From a virus, in the IMG/VR virus record IMGVR_UViG_3300048011_000237, positions 1 through 48,131 of that record: 48,131 nt of DNA; one strand, given 5' to 3'. The notes beneath the pieces were generated by a model. The model made no database searches and was not told the origin of the DNA. It was given only the letters and a program-made list of their open reading frames with translations. Below, one piece after another: positions 17,304-24,400 of the stretch (positions are counted from its first letter, which is position 1; each line of letters starts with the position of its first letter). Position numbers and translations under genes: made by a program.

Positions 17304-17332
17304 AGTATACTACAGTAGGTCTATTCTGTCAA
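17304..17332 (-). promoter_or_regulatory. Class B promoter for gene 43, leaderless geometry
   Basis: TTGACA (17327-17332), a 17-bp spacer and TATACT (17304-17309), close to the sigma70 consensus. TACAGT then the ATG follow directly. The -35 lies in the 3' end of the 78-aa gene. Confidence 0.8.
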
Positions 17333-17557
17333 TGTTCTTTTAGATTCGAAGTCGAAATTATTAACAACTGCTGACTTAATATCTGTCCAGTATGAAATCT
17401 TTTCTAGTTCTTTCTCTACTGTTTCCATTGTGTCAGGATGTTCTGCGACACCAACTGCGTTCTTTGTTAATACTTCAATATTTATTTTGTGTTTCTCAAT
17501 CTGAGCATCGGCCTGTTTGACCTGTGCAACGAGAACTCTATTCATAAAGTCTACCAT
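17321..17557 (-). CDS. Small hypothetical protein upstream of gp43 (78 aa)
   Basis: A 78-residue, predominantly helical protein (MVDFMNRVLVAQVKQADAQI and onward) with heptad-like hydrophobic spacing over residues 5-30. No known family. It lies just upstream of the polymerase gene and its last codons contain the gp43 promoter -35. The upstream gene ends 2 bp before, so it is within an operon. Confidence 0.7.
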   Translation of the reverse strand: MVDFMNRVLVAQVKQADAQIEKHKINIEVLTKNAVGVAEHPDTMETVEKELEKISYWTDIKSAVVNNFDFESKRTLTE

Positions 17558-17559
17558 AA

Positions 17560-17850
17560 TTATTTTCTTACTTTGCCTCTTTGGAGGTTGTTGCCTGTCG
17601 CAACTTTAAAATTAGTTTCGAGTTGGGGCTTTGCTTCAAACACCGTCTGTATGAGGCCTGAATTGATTGTGAAGGTGTAATCTTTGGCAAAGGGAATCCA
17701 CGGCGCCAAATTGACTTCCATAGTTCCATCTTTTACCTCCATTACACATACTTGAGCTTCTGAGATTATATAATCTCCATTCCACTTCTTCTCTACAAAT
17801 CCAATCAGAACTTCACCTGTATCTAATCTGATACATTTGACACTATTCAC
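17560..17850 (-). CDS. Small beta-barrel-like protein, similar to the 46576-47043 product
   Basis: A 96-residue protein. It starts VKCIRLDTGEVLIGFVEKKW and continues with a GDYIISEA strand and an APWIPFAKDYTF strand. The order (RL-x-TGE-hhhGhh, a turn, GDYhh, then P-rich strands) resembles the protein at 46576-47043 (VIRLKDSTELVGM, GDYLEI, AVFYPYSPL), so both may share a small Sm-like barrel. This is inference from pattern. Such folds often bind RNA. It overlaps the lysozyme gene by 8 bp. Confidence 0.68.
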   Translation of the reverse strand: MNSVKCIRLDTGEVLIGFVEKKWNGDYIISEAQVCVMEVKDGTMEVNLAPWIPFAKDYTFTINSGLIQTVFEAKPQLETNFKVATGNNLQRGKVRK

Positions 17851-18301
17851 AATTTCGAACCATGTCTTGTAGTTCTACTGACCTTCTTCCAACTTGACCG
17901 AACCATTTTGAGTCTTCCATTTCGACTGCCATTTTTTCCCAATCGCATGAAACAACTCCTTTCCACATGTTATTAAATTTACCAAAACGACTTCCACCTA
18001 AGTTGAATGTCATGTTGACTAGTACATGTTGAATGTCTTCTGGAAGACTATAGAAGTCTTCACCACCCTTAGATTCGAATAGGTGTATAGTTTCATCAAC
18101 ATGTTTGTCAAAGTCTGCCTCATAGTATCTATCGACAGTTTCTTGACTGACTGGAGTACCTGCTGGTTCTCCAAATTCTGCATCATCTTCTCTAATAAGA
18201 TGACCAACCCCTAAGGTTAAGTACCCTAGAGAATCTTCATAGACTTCAAGGACTTCGCCTTCATGTCTCTTAATTTGTTCTTTTAAAACATCTTTATTCA
18301 T
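17843..18301 (-). CDS. e: T4-type lysozyme (endolysin, GH24)
   Basis: A 152-residue glycoside hydrolase 24 protein, near T4 lysozyme (164 residues). The catalytic segment is IKRHEGEVLEVYEDSLGYLT: Glu in RHEG, Asp in YEDS and Thr after LGYL correspond to the T4 Glu11/Asp20/Thr26 triad. LGVGHL and LVNMTFNLG (conserved helix) follow. It cleaves the peptidoglycan glycan chain at lysis. No signal peptide is present, so release requires a holin. Several small membrane proteins in the window are candidates. Confidence 0.92.
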   Translation of the reverse strand: MNKDVLKEQIKRHEGEVLEVYEDSLGYLTLGVGHLIREDDAEFGEPAGTPVSQETVDRYYEADFDKHVDETIHLFESKGGEDFYSLPEDIQHVLVNMTFNLGGSRFGKFNNMWKGVVSCDWEKMAVEMEDSKWFGQVGRRSVELQDMVRNCE

Positions 18302-18318
18302 TATTAATTCCTAATTAA

Positions 18319-18480
18319 TTACTCTGAAATTGGTTCTGGAGTTTTATTCGAATCGAATGTATAACCCTCTGATTCTTTATCAGCTTTGAAAGTTTCATAG
18401 TCACTTTCTTCACAATTAAAATAGTATCCAACGGTTACGCCGTCTTCTACTTTTGTAAATTTGAGATTACTTCTTGCCAT
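18319..18480 (-). CDS. Small hypothetical protein (53 aa)
   Basis: A 53-residue acidic ORF (MARSNLKFTKVEDGVTVGYY and onward, ending NKTPEPISE) that fills the gap before the lysozyme gene and overlaps the 102-aa gene by 14 bp. GAAGAGGAATC about 8-18 nt upstream offers a Shine-Dalgarno. No domain is recognised. It is kept because the gap is otherwise empty and the spacing fits the operon. Confidence 0.55.
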   Translation of the reverse strand: MARSNLKFTKVEDGVTVGYYFNCEESDYETFKADKESEGYTFDSNKTPEPISE

Positions 18481-18775
18481 TTTTTGATTCCTCTTCTCTT
18501 TTGATTTGCTCTTGAATTAATTCAACTAGAATATCACCCATGAGATTGTTTAATTCACTATTATTTAGTAATTCTTGAATTGCCTCCTCTGTGCCTTCGA
18601 CACCTTCTGGCATCCTTCTTATGTTTCTTTTGAAGTTCATTTGAGGTTCGCCATTGACAAACTGTACATCACCATATTGATATACTAAACCTTTCCACTC
18701 ACCACTTACAAGTTCAATGCCTGCATCTTTTTCAAGTGGACTTTCTACAACTTGATATACTTCTTTAAAAAGCAT
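18467..18775 (-). CDS. Conserved hypothetical protein (102 aa)
   Basis: A 102-residue acidic protein. The N-terminal 60 residues look beta-rich (LVYQYGDVQFVNGEPQMNF). The rest is two helices ending in a charged tail (REEESKNGKK). Function unknown. It overlaps the glycosyltransferase gene by 11 bp, so both are probably co-translated. Confidence 0.68.
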   Translation of the reverse strand: MLFKEVYQVVESPLEKDAGIELVSGEWKGLVYQYGDVQFVNGEPQMNFKRNIRRMPEGVEGTEEAIQELLNNSELNNLMGDILVELIQEQIKREEESKNGKK

Positions 18776-19751
18776 CGTTCATTCTCCTCGCAAACTCTTC
18801 ATAGTATTCCTCTTCTGATAGATGAACTTCTGAATAGTTTTGTCTTGCCAGTTCTAGTTTTTCTTCTCTAAAGGTATCATCTCTCAACTCTAATGATTTT
18901 TCTAGGAACTCTTCAAATGTGTAAACTCTCTGCCACTTATCAATTCTATATGTATTGTTGCAATCATAGTTTCTCCATACAAAGGGTACAATACCTATTG
19001 CAAGTGCCTCAACATATCTAGAGGTGGTTGCAGTTTCATCTAACCAATTGAAACACAATGTTTCTCTACAACCCTCTAACAAAGGATAGAGTTTCTTCCA
19101 GTCTTTTATCCATTTAGACTTTCTCTCTACACCAGATGGCATACCACCAATAAGTTGGCATGAAAGGTCACTACGATAAATTTGGCGAATGGTCTTCTCT
19201 CTATCGTGGCCGTGTTTCATACGACCCCAATATCCAAAGTCGTGAGTCTTAGATGACCCAACCATTTCGGCCAATGGGTTTTTTAAAGTATTTATAAAGT
19301 GATACTTCATGCCGTGAATGTTTCCACTGAAATCTATCTCATCGATTTTAGTGAATGATTTTAAATTGATACCTTTGAATACTTCATTGATATATAACTC
19401 TTCTGTATCTGCCCTATCACTACAGAACATGATAACATGTTTACCCTCAAAGAAAGGTCTAATTGCATCCATATGTTCATTTGACTTTGCAAGGTCTTTA
19501 GGGTTCATCTGCAACTCACCATGATATCTGAATTCTGAATCACTTGGTATTACAATACAGTCTGCCCATTCTATAGTCTCAGGCGTTCTTTTAGGTCTGA
19601 CATTATCGAATGATACATTGTAAGTATCGTAATTATGTTGTGGATTTGCTTTCATCCACTTCACATAGTTTTCAAAGAAACTATCTAATACTGTTTCTAA
19701 AGGTCCATTGTATTTTACAAATGAACGAAGTCTTGCTATTGTTATATTCAT
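18765..19751 (-). CDS. Putative glycosyltransferase (GT-B-like)
   Basis: A 328-residue protein with GT-B-like features. In the C-terminal half, TATTSRYVEALAIGIVPFVW matches the nucleotide-sugar-binding helix of GT-B enzymes (Ser/Thr-xx-R-xxE-hhh-G-hhP), followed by a KWQRVYTFEEFLEKSLEL tail. The layout recalls T4 beta-glucosyltransferase, but the identity is unproven. It overlaps the next gene by 4 bp (ATGA), a cytidylyltransferase that could supply its activated donor. Targets could be phage DNA, virion or host glycans. Confidence 0.6.
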   Translation of the reverse strand: MNITIARLRSFVKYNGPLETVLDSFFENYVKWMKANPQHNYDTYNVSFDNVRPKRTPETIEWADCIVIPSDSEFRYHGELQMNPKDLAKSNEHMDAIRPFFEGKHVIMFCSDRADTEELYINEVFKGINLKSFTKIDEIDFSGNIHGMKYHFINTLKNPLAEMVGSSKTHDFGYWGRMKHGHDREKTIRQIYRSDLSCQLIGGMPSGVERKSKWIKDWKKLYPLLEGCRETLCFNWLDETATTSRYVEALAIGIVPFVWRNYDCNNTYRIDKWQRVYTFEEFLEKSLELRDDTFREEKLELARQNYSEVHLSEEEYYEEFARRMNDAF

Positions 19752-20143
19752 GATTGTGTCACCCTTTGTCTTAGACCACTACTACTAAAAGAGTGTTGTC
19801 TGTTTGTATAATAAATTTCGTGTAGACCTTTACCTGTGAAATCTCTTTCAGTATAATCTTCTCCCACGAATCTCAAATGTATCTCTGTTGACTCTAATAA
19901 GTCAATCAGACTTTGTTCAGTATCATATGGTATGATTTCATCAACATACTTTACTGCCTGCAATTGAACGAATCTCTCATAGACTGATTGAACAGGTTTG
20001 TTCTTTTCTTGTCTATCAATACTAGGGTCTGTTTGTAAACCCACGATTAAATATTCGCAATTTTCTTTTGCCTCTTTTAACATGACGATATGACCTGCAT
20101 GTAGCAAGTCAAAACATCCGCATGTAAATCCTTTTGTCTTCAT
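19748..20143 (-). CDS. TagD-like cytidylyltransferase
   Basis: A 131-residue single-domain nucleotidyltransferase. FTCGCFDLLHAGHIVMLKEA contains the HxGH site, RFVQLQAVKYVDEII is the conserved ERxxxL-VDEVI-type block, and FSSSGLRQRV is the SSS-xxR motif. The length equals glycerol-3-phosphate cytidylyltransferase (about 130), which makes CDP-glycerol; other alcohol or sugar phosphates are possible. It sits between a DruA-like gene and a glycosyltransferase-like gene with ATGA overlaps on both sides. Confidence 0.88.
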   Translation of the reverse strand: MKTKGFTCGCFDLLHAGHIVMLKEAKENCEYLIVGLQTDPSIDRQEKNKPVQSVYERFVQLQAVKYVDEIIPYDTEQSLIDLLESTEIHLRFVGEDYTERDFTGKGLHEIYYTNRQHSFSSSGLRQRVTQS

Positions 20144-21264
20144 CTTATAATATCTATGTTTTGATTCTTAGACCAAACTTCTAGTTCATTTCTTAGTCTA
20201 CCATCTCTCTGTAAATTTTCATATCGTTTTGTTGCCATCTTTTTCCACCATGTGATTACATTCTCTAATTCGAATCTATCAAAGTTTACATTCTTCTCTA
20301 AGGTATCTGTCTCTGAGTTCATGTACTCTTTAACATTCTTGTAACCATATGTGCCTAAGTATTGTCTCTTTCTTTCTGTAAGATTCTTTGCATCTACAAA
20401 ACATTGTTTGAATGGTCTTAGCATTTCACTATCATTTTTCTCAAGTGAGTTTCTTATAATAGATATCATCTTACCTTGTGTCTTCAACTTTCTACTTGAT
20501 GCCTCTGCATCTACTAAAGGTACGCCATTGTTTTTATTCTCAAACCATTCTTTGAGATGATGATATTTCTCATCATTGATACTTGGTACAAAGTCTGAAT
20601 CAGTTAGACCAATGAATCTTAAATAAGGTTTCATGCCGTCATACATTGATGATGATTTACTTGAACCATATAATGATGTAGTCTCAAACATACAATACTT
20701 TGTATTATACTTTTTGTTCAATGCTCTTCTGGCGTAATGCGAAGTGCAAATGGCGGCAAGAAGTTTACCACCTAGATAATTGAAACCAAAGGGTTGAGTT
20801 GGTATGATATTGAAACCCATGATTGTAGAATCATTGAATCTCTTCATCGTATCTTTGTCTGTCGTATTTAGAGGTTTACCTAAGAACTCATTACGAGGTT
20901 TACTATTAATAGTAGGGCTGCCAAATCTAATAAATCCCACAATCTTATTCGTATTCTTTTCATAAACTACCCACTTTAAAGTTTTGCCTGGTATAGACTT
21001 TTGTATCATTTGAGATGCAACTATGTCAATGTAATCATCATAGATTGGCATCTCTCTGCAAACAAACTCCATATCATTTGGGTGCATAGTAAAGTCTTGA
21101 AACATATCATCTTCTGGTCCCATACCAAATAAAGATGCAGGTCTTTCTGCCATCTTTTCTAATTTGACTTTGCGAAGATAATCATCTATTCTATCGAAAT
21201 TGGAATAGTAGTCAATAAAAATTTGACCTACATATTCAGCATCTTGTTTTGAAAGTATTAACAT
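20140..21264 (-). CDS. DruA/DUF4338-like protein, paralogue 2
   Basis: A 374-residue paralogue of the 10016-11296 product. Shared blocks are IIPTQPFGFNYLGGKLLAAI, then TTSLYGSSKSSSMYD, and a GFIRFGSPTIN strand in place of LGVICITGDF. The N-terminus is different. As with paralogue 1, remote similarity to DUF4338 (DruA) is inferred from motif order only. It is the first gene of an operon with a cytidylyltransferase and a glycosyltransferase, transcribed from a class B promoter that sits inside a terminator-like hairpin. No Shine-Dalgarno is evident. Confidence 0.65.
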   Translation of the reverse strand: MLILSKQDAEYVGQIFIDYYSNFDRIDDYLRKVKLEKMAERPASLFGMGPEDDMFQDFTMHPNDMEFVCREMPIYDDYIDIVASQMIQKSIPGKTLKWVVYEKNTNKIVGFIRFGSPTINSKPRNEFLGKPLNTTDKDTMKRFNDSTIMGFNIIPTQPFGFNYLGGKLLAAICTSHYARRALNKKYNTKYCMFETTSLYGSSKSSSMYDGMKPYLRFIGLTDSDFVPSINDEKYHHLKEWFENKNNGVPLVDAEASSRKLKTQGKMISIIRNSLEKNDSEMLRPFKQCFVDAKNLTERKRQYLGTYGYKNVKEYMNSETDTLEKNVNFDRFELENVITWWKKMATKRYENLQRDGRLRNELEVWSKNQNIDIIR

Positions 21265-21303
21265 AATAAAAAACCCAAGTCCATTATACGATGAACTTGG
21301 GTT
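21265..21303 (-). terminator. Rho-independent-type terminator after the peroxiredoxin gene
   Basis: The minus strand has AACCCAAGTTC (21293-21303), an 11-nt loop, GACTTGGGTT (21272-21281), then a T-run. The stem is about 10 bp with one bulge. It follows the peroxiredoxin stop by about 20 nt. Confidence 0.75.
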
Positions 21304-21311
21304 CCTGTCTA
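21283..21311 (-). promoter_or_regulatory. Class B promoter nested in the terminator hairpin
   Basis: TAGACA (21306-21311), a 17-bp spacer and TATAAT (21283-21288). The -10 is in the loop of the terminator hairpin and the spacer contains its 5' arm. It drives the operon beginning at 21264. Confidence 0.7.
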
Positions 21312-21324
21312 GTGAGTTTTTGTG

Positions 21325-21870
21325 TTATGCTACAAAATCATCTTCTGGTTGCCATGAGCATCCAGTTAGACCACCTGCCTTAAGTGCCTGTAAGGTTCTT
21401 AAAACTTCGTCTGCATTTCTACCTGTATCTAGTGCATTTACTGATACATGTTGTACGACTCTTTGTTTATCAACAATGAAAGTTGCCCTATAACAGACTC
21501 CTTCTTCTTGGTTGATAATGCCCAAAGATTCTGAAAGATACAGACCACAGTCTGCAGCTAATGTATGTTGAATGTTTCCAATCAACTCATTACTTTGTTT
21601 CCATGCAAGTTTACAAAACTCATTATCGCCAGATATACCTATCACATTTGCCTCACTTGTCAAAATATCCATTGCAGAAATTTCGGTAGGACAAATAAAT
21701 GTAAAGTCTTTAGGGTAGAAGTAAATTACTGACCAATCATGTTTATGTGGTGTATAACTCTCTTCTACTGAGACCGGTACAATCTCATTGTTAGAATTAA
21801 CTCCTTGTAATTCAAAGGAAGGAAATTCATCTCCGACACAAAGCATGCCGTTGTTATAAGGGTAAGACAT
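21325..21870 (-). CDS. Typical 2-Cys peroxiredoxin (AhpC/TSA family)
   Basis: A 181-residue peroxiredoxin. The peroxidatic cysteine is in FYPKDFTFICPTEI (about residue 60), with the conserved Pro and Thr. Arg is in CYRATFIVD. A C-terminal cysteine in GLTGCSWQPEDDFV is the likely resolving residue. It reduces peroxides using a thiol donor from the host. I start at 21870 because GGAG lies 7-10 nt upstream; the ATG at 21882 is part of that Shine-Dalgarno. A long structured leader and a class B promoter lie upstream. Phage-encoded peroxiredoxin suggests protection of the infected cell from oxidative stress. Confidence 0.93.
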   Translation of the reverse strand: MSYPYNNGMLCVGDEFPSFELQGVNSNNEIVPVSVEESYTPHKHDWSVIYFYPKDFTFICPTEISAMDILTSEANVIGISGDNEFCKLAWKQSNELIGNIQHTLAADCGLYLSESLGIINQEEGVCYRATFIVDKQRVVQHVSVNALDTGRNADEVLRTLQALKAGGLTGCSWQPEDDFVA

Positions 21871-21879
21871 ATCGTTCTC

Positions 21880-21965
21880 CATAATAAAGTTGGAGCGGAG
21901 TTCTAGAATTGCACTAGAATCTCTTAACTGGAAGTAAAGTGTTTTACTTTAAACTAACTCCGCAT
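21880..21965 (-). promoter_or_regulatory. Structured 5' leader of the peroxiredoxin mRNA
   Basis: From the predicted start (about 21965), GCGGAGTT pairs with AACTCCGC (21956-21963 with 21895-21902). Inside are two hairpins: AAGTAAA/TTTACTT with a 4-nt loop (21932-21949) and TTCTAG/CTAGAA (21901-21919). A further CTCC can pair with the GGAG Shine-Dalgarno. The result looks like a three-way junction at the very 5' end plus a possible ribosome-site switch. Confidence 0.55.
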
Positions 21966-21971
21966 GTATAC

Positions 21972-22000
21972 AGTATACTAAAAGACTGCATACTTTTCAA
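21972..22000 (-). promoter_or_regulatory. Class B promoter of the peroxiredoxin gene
   Basis: CCCCCTTGAAA with the -35 at 21995-22000, a 17-bp spacer and TATACT (21972-21977). The C-run before the -35 is shared with the hsp20 promoter and with the promoter at 33082. Confidence 0.75.
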
Positions 22001-22014
22001 GGGGGTTTTTAAAA

Positions 22015-22422
22015 TTATTTAATTTTAATTACTTGAGGTTTCTCTTCTTCTGGAATCTCTTTTAAGAGTGAGATGATGAGCATACCATCTTTAACTTCTG
22101 CACCCTTTACTTTTACATATTCACCAAGAGTCCAACTTCTTGCAAAGTTTCTCTCAGAAATACCTTTATGTGCAAAGTCAATCTCCCTAGTCTCTTTCTT
22201 ACCATCGACTTTAAGAACTGAATCTTTAAACTCAATGAATAATTCATCTTTACTAAATCCTGCTACTGCAAGTTCAATGATGTAAGACTCTTCAGAAGAC
22301 TTGATTACATTGTAAGGTGGGAAGTTATCGTTAATATTCGAGATTCTCTCCATGTCTGAAAAGAGTTTATCGAATCCTATTGTGAATGGTCTGAACTGAC
22401 CAAAGTTATCTATTGCTGTCAT
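22015..22422 (-). CDS. Small heat-shock protein Hsp20
   Basis: A 135-residue alpha-crystallin-family chaperone. The core domain spans about 40-128: PYNVIKSSEESYIIELAVAG, then GKKETREI, then SERNFARSWTLGEYV, and the GMLIISLLKEIPEE strand. The C-terminal PQVIKIK contains an IxI-type motif (VIKI) used for oligomer assembly. Such chaperones are common in marine T4-like phages and are thought to help virion protein folding. The start has GGAGAAAAT directly before the ATG, and a structured leader lies upstream. Confidence 0.94.
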   Translation of the reverse strand: MTAIDNFGQFRPFTIGFDKLFSDMERISNINDNFPPYNVIKSSEESYIIELAVAGFSKDELFIEFKDSVLKVDGKKETREIDFAHKGISERNFARSWTLGEYVKVKGAEVKDGMLIISLLKEIPEEEKPQVIKIK

Positions 22423-22436
22423 ATTTTCTCCTATTT

Positions 22437-22571
22437 AAAGCAAGTTATGTTACCTAACCTCTATTGAGCATTAGGGTAGCAGAGAACCGAGCTCTTTTGA
22501 AGACTTGGGGTCACTAGATGTCGGCGTTGCCCAATCCTAGTTCCAAATCCGAGCTCTTTTGAAGTTCTCGT
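22437..22571 (-). promoter_or_regulatory. Structured 5' leader of the hsp20 mRNA with direct repeats
   Basis: The leader has two copies of CTTCAAAAGAGCTCGG (22549-22564 and 22487-22502), each holding palindromic GAGCTC. The outer arms GAGAAC (22564-22569) and GTTCTC (22482-22487) pair. An inner stem (TTGG/CCAA and ACTAG/CTAGT) lies between the repeats. A second hairpin (CCTAA, CTC-AATA-GAG, TTAGG) follows. TTCTC could instead pair with GAGAA at the ribosome site. Confidence 0.5.
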
Positions 22572-22577
22572 ACTACT

Positions 22578-22607
22578 ATTATATATGTCTTCTTACAGAT
22601 TTTTCAA
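22578..22607 (-). promoter_or_regulatory. Class B promoter of hsp20
   Basis: CCCCTTGAAA with the -35 at 22602-22607, an 18-bp spacer and TATAAT (22578-22583). The upstream A/C-rich block matches the peroxiredoxin promoter. Confidence 0.75.
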
Positions 22608-22626
22608 GGGGTTTTTTAAAAAAAAC

Positions 22627-22737
22627 TTAATAAATGTCTCTGATTACATTCTGTAATCTTCCGCATTTCATAAGGTTGTGTAGTTTGTCTGCTTGTGTCT
22701 TTAGATACTCGGCAGACAATGATGCATAATATCGCAT
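22627..22737 (-). CDS. Very small protein (36 aa)
   Basis: A 36-codon ORF beginning MRYYASLSAEYLKTQADKLH. It is basic and helical with a Cys near residue 25. AACAGGAGATAACA before the ATG is an excellent Shine-Dalgarno, and a promoter with a long leader (22738-22850) lies upstream, which argues for real translation. Function unknown. Confidence 0.55.
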   Translation of the reverse strand: MRYYASLSAEYLKTQADKLHNLMKCGRLQNVIRDIY

Positions 22738-22822
22738 TGTTATCTCCTGTTATGTTAGAAACTATCTGACAACTGGACTTCGCTTTCGCTACTTACTCTT
22801 TGTGTCGTAATTGTTTCTGTTA

Positions 22823-22842
22823 TGTGACAATTGTGTGTCACA
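22823..22842 (-). promoter_or_regulatory. Inverted repeat near the transcript start of the 36-aa gene
   Basis: TGTGACA and TGTCACA separated by 6 nt, about 14-33 bp downstream of the -10 box at 22856. It could be an operator or a 5' stem-loop. A GCGAAAGC mini-hairpin lies further along the same leader. Confidence 0.45.
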
Positions 22843-22855
22843 ATAGTATTTAGTA

Positions 22856-22884
22856 ATTATACTAGCTAAAGGTTATATTTGCAA
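22856..22884 (-). promoter_or_regulatory. Class B promoter of the 36-aa gene
   Basis: TTGCAA (22879-22884), a 17-bp spacer and TATAAT (22856-22861), overlapping the last codons of the 68-aa gene. Confidence 0.65.
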
Positions 22885-23068
22885 GACCCTTTATGTTTCT
22901 TCTGACCATTTCATTTTTAACCTTTTGTCTGAGTTTAGGTATAACTGGTTTGTTATACGCATCTATCAACTCTGCATTAGATTTGCATTTCATATAGTCA
23001 TGAACTATAGTTTTCTTTTTTGTATTTCTATCTATTTGTATAGAAGTTTTACCGAATTTCACTGGCAT
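22862..23068 (-). CDS. Small basic conserved hypothetical protein (68 aa)
   Basis: A 68-residue basic protein (MPVKFGKTSIQIDRNTKKKT, then HDYMKCKSNAELIDAYN). I recall close relatives in marine T4-like phages but no function. I prefer the second of two adjacent ATGs because AGGAG lies 6 nt upstream of it. It is downstream of the PP-loop gene. A small DNA/RNA-binding role is possible from charge only. Confidence 0.72.
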   Translation of the reverse strand: MPVKFGKTSIQIDRNTKKKTIVHDYMKCKSNAELIDAYNKPVIPKLRQKVKNEMVRRNIKGLANITFS

Positions 23069-23085
23069 CATAATCTCCTTTTTTA

Positions 23086-23778
23086 TTATTTAGTGACATT
23101 TAATAATTCAAATTCTTCGCATTTCATACATTTACCACAATTAGTAAAATGTATACAACTTTGAACTAATGGTTTTATATCATCTCTTATATAATCCCAT
23201 TGCTGTTTTTTTGTCCAACCTATTAGTGGTGCTGATATTGTTTGTTTGATTGGCCAATCAAAAGAATGTTTATAACTTCCGTCATGATGTTTTGCATCTG
23301 CATCATGATATCCTTTTACTTTTTGGGGTATGTTCTGTAATGCCTCAAATACATTTTGAACCTGATACTTTGTAGGGTCGACTATAGAACAGTCTCCTAA
23401 TCCATCATTGAACTCTAACATACCACTATTTGCTCCCCAATAGAAATTTTTAACTTTTGAAAATCTCAATGATGCATTACACATTGCTAATAACCAATGT
23501 CTTGTAGAATAAAAAGAAGTTTCGACATCACGATATTTGGTATAATGTTCATGAGTATGTGTTATAAAGTCAACATCAAGTAGTTTACATATTAGTTCTA
23601 AATGATTGGGAAGACGATTAGCTTGAATTGTTTTTTTTCTTGCAGGATAATGACTGTATATTGCAGCCACTTTTAATTTGTTATCACAAAGATATTGTAG
23701 AAGTGATGTAGATTCCACTCCGCCAGAAAATGCAACAACGGCATCTATTTCTGAAGTATTTTTAGAAAAGCGATTCAT
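23086..23778 (-). CDS. QueC-like PP-loop ATPase
   Basis: A 230-residue PP-loop protein. AVVAFSGGVESTSLLQYL is the SGGxxS pyrophosphate loop near residues 14-30. YWGANSGM follows the nucleotide region. The C-terminus CIHFTNCGKCMKC (C-x6-C-x2-C-x2-C) resembles the zinc site of QueC, which makes 7-cyano-7-deazaguanine (preQ0). PLIGWTKKQQW fits the QueC-like substrate region. No other queuosine/deazaguanine gene is present, so the product is uncertain; other PP-loop ligases are possible. It overlaps the oxygenase gene by 17 bp, at the end of the cyclase operon. Confidence 0.75.
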   Translation of the reverse strand: MNRFSKNTSEIDAVVAFSGGVESTSLLQYLCDNKLKVAAIYSHYPARKKTIQANRLPNHLELICKLLDVDFITHTHEHYTKYRDVETSFYSTRHWLLAMCNASLRFSKVKNFYWGANSGMLEFNDGLGDCSIVDPTKYQVQNVFEALQNIPQKVKGYHDADAKHHDGSYKHSFDWPIKQTISAPLIGWTKKQQWDYIRDDIKPLVQSCIHFTNCGKCMKCEEFELLNVTK

Positions 23779-24400
23779 ATTTTCCCTTTTGTTTAGGTGT
23801 AGAAAGTGTAAAAACTATAGAATATCTTTTTGTATTTGTCTGCATAGGTTTAACCATATGTGTTATATTATTGGGAAATAAAACCAATAAAGATTCTACT
23901 ACACTTATACTTAAAACATCAGTATGAGAATTTTTATATGCAAAGTTTGGAGAAAAGAGAATTAAATCTCCCTCGTCTTTACTATATCTACTTTTCATGA
24001 AATTATCTTTTTCTACTAGACCCTTTGGAAAATATACAGCAGTCATTTTGGTAGAAACCGAACCCCTTATTTCGTTTTTTTTACTGTTATGAGTATGTGG
24101 AAAAGAAAATCCACCAGCTCCATGTATAAGATTAGCCCAACAGGCTGATACTTGCATCTCTTCTTCTAGGAGTAAATCGTCTATCTGACGAGTTAAAGTT
24201 CTAAAACTATGATAAGTATGTTGCATCTTAGTGTTCGATTGCCAAGTGTTATTGGGTGTAGAAGCAAAACTTCGTGTGTCACCATCTGGCGCAAGGAGTT
24301 TTTCTTGTTCAATTTCATCAATCAAGTTTTTGTTTAACTCAGTGTTATCTGGAAATTTATGACTCAGAAAAGGAGTGTAAAATATTTTATCTAAATGCAT
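23762..24400 (-). CDS. Putative 2OG-Fe(II) oxygenase
   Basis: A 212-residue double-stranded beta-helix type protein. HTHNSK near residues 97-102 offers an iron ligand region, EGDLILFSP is the characteristic strand, and LLVLFPNNITHMVKP contains the distal His. KRYSIVFTL follows with the Arg that usually holds 2-oxoglutarate. The order resembles the phage 2OG-Fe(II) oxygenase family, but the HxD pair is not clean, so activity is uncertain. It overlaps both neighbours. Confidence 0.68.
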   Translation of the reverse strand: MHLDKIFYTPFLSHKFPDNTELNKNLIDEIEQEKLLAPDGDTRSFASTPNNTWQSNTKMQHTYHSFRTLTRQIDDLLLEEEMQVSACWANLIHGAGGFSFPHTHNSKKNEIRGSVSTKMTAVYFPKGLVEKDNFMKSRYSKDEGDLILFSPNFAYKNSHTDVLSISVVESLLVLFPNNITHMVKPMQTNTKRYSIVFTLSTPKQKGKYESLF

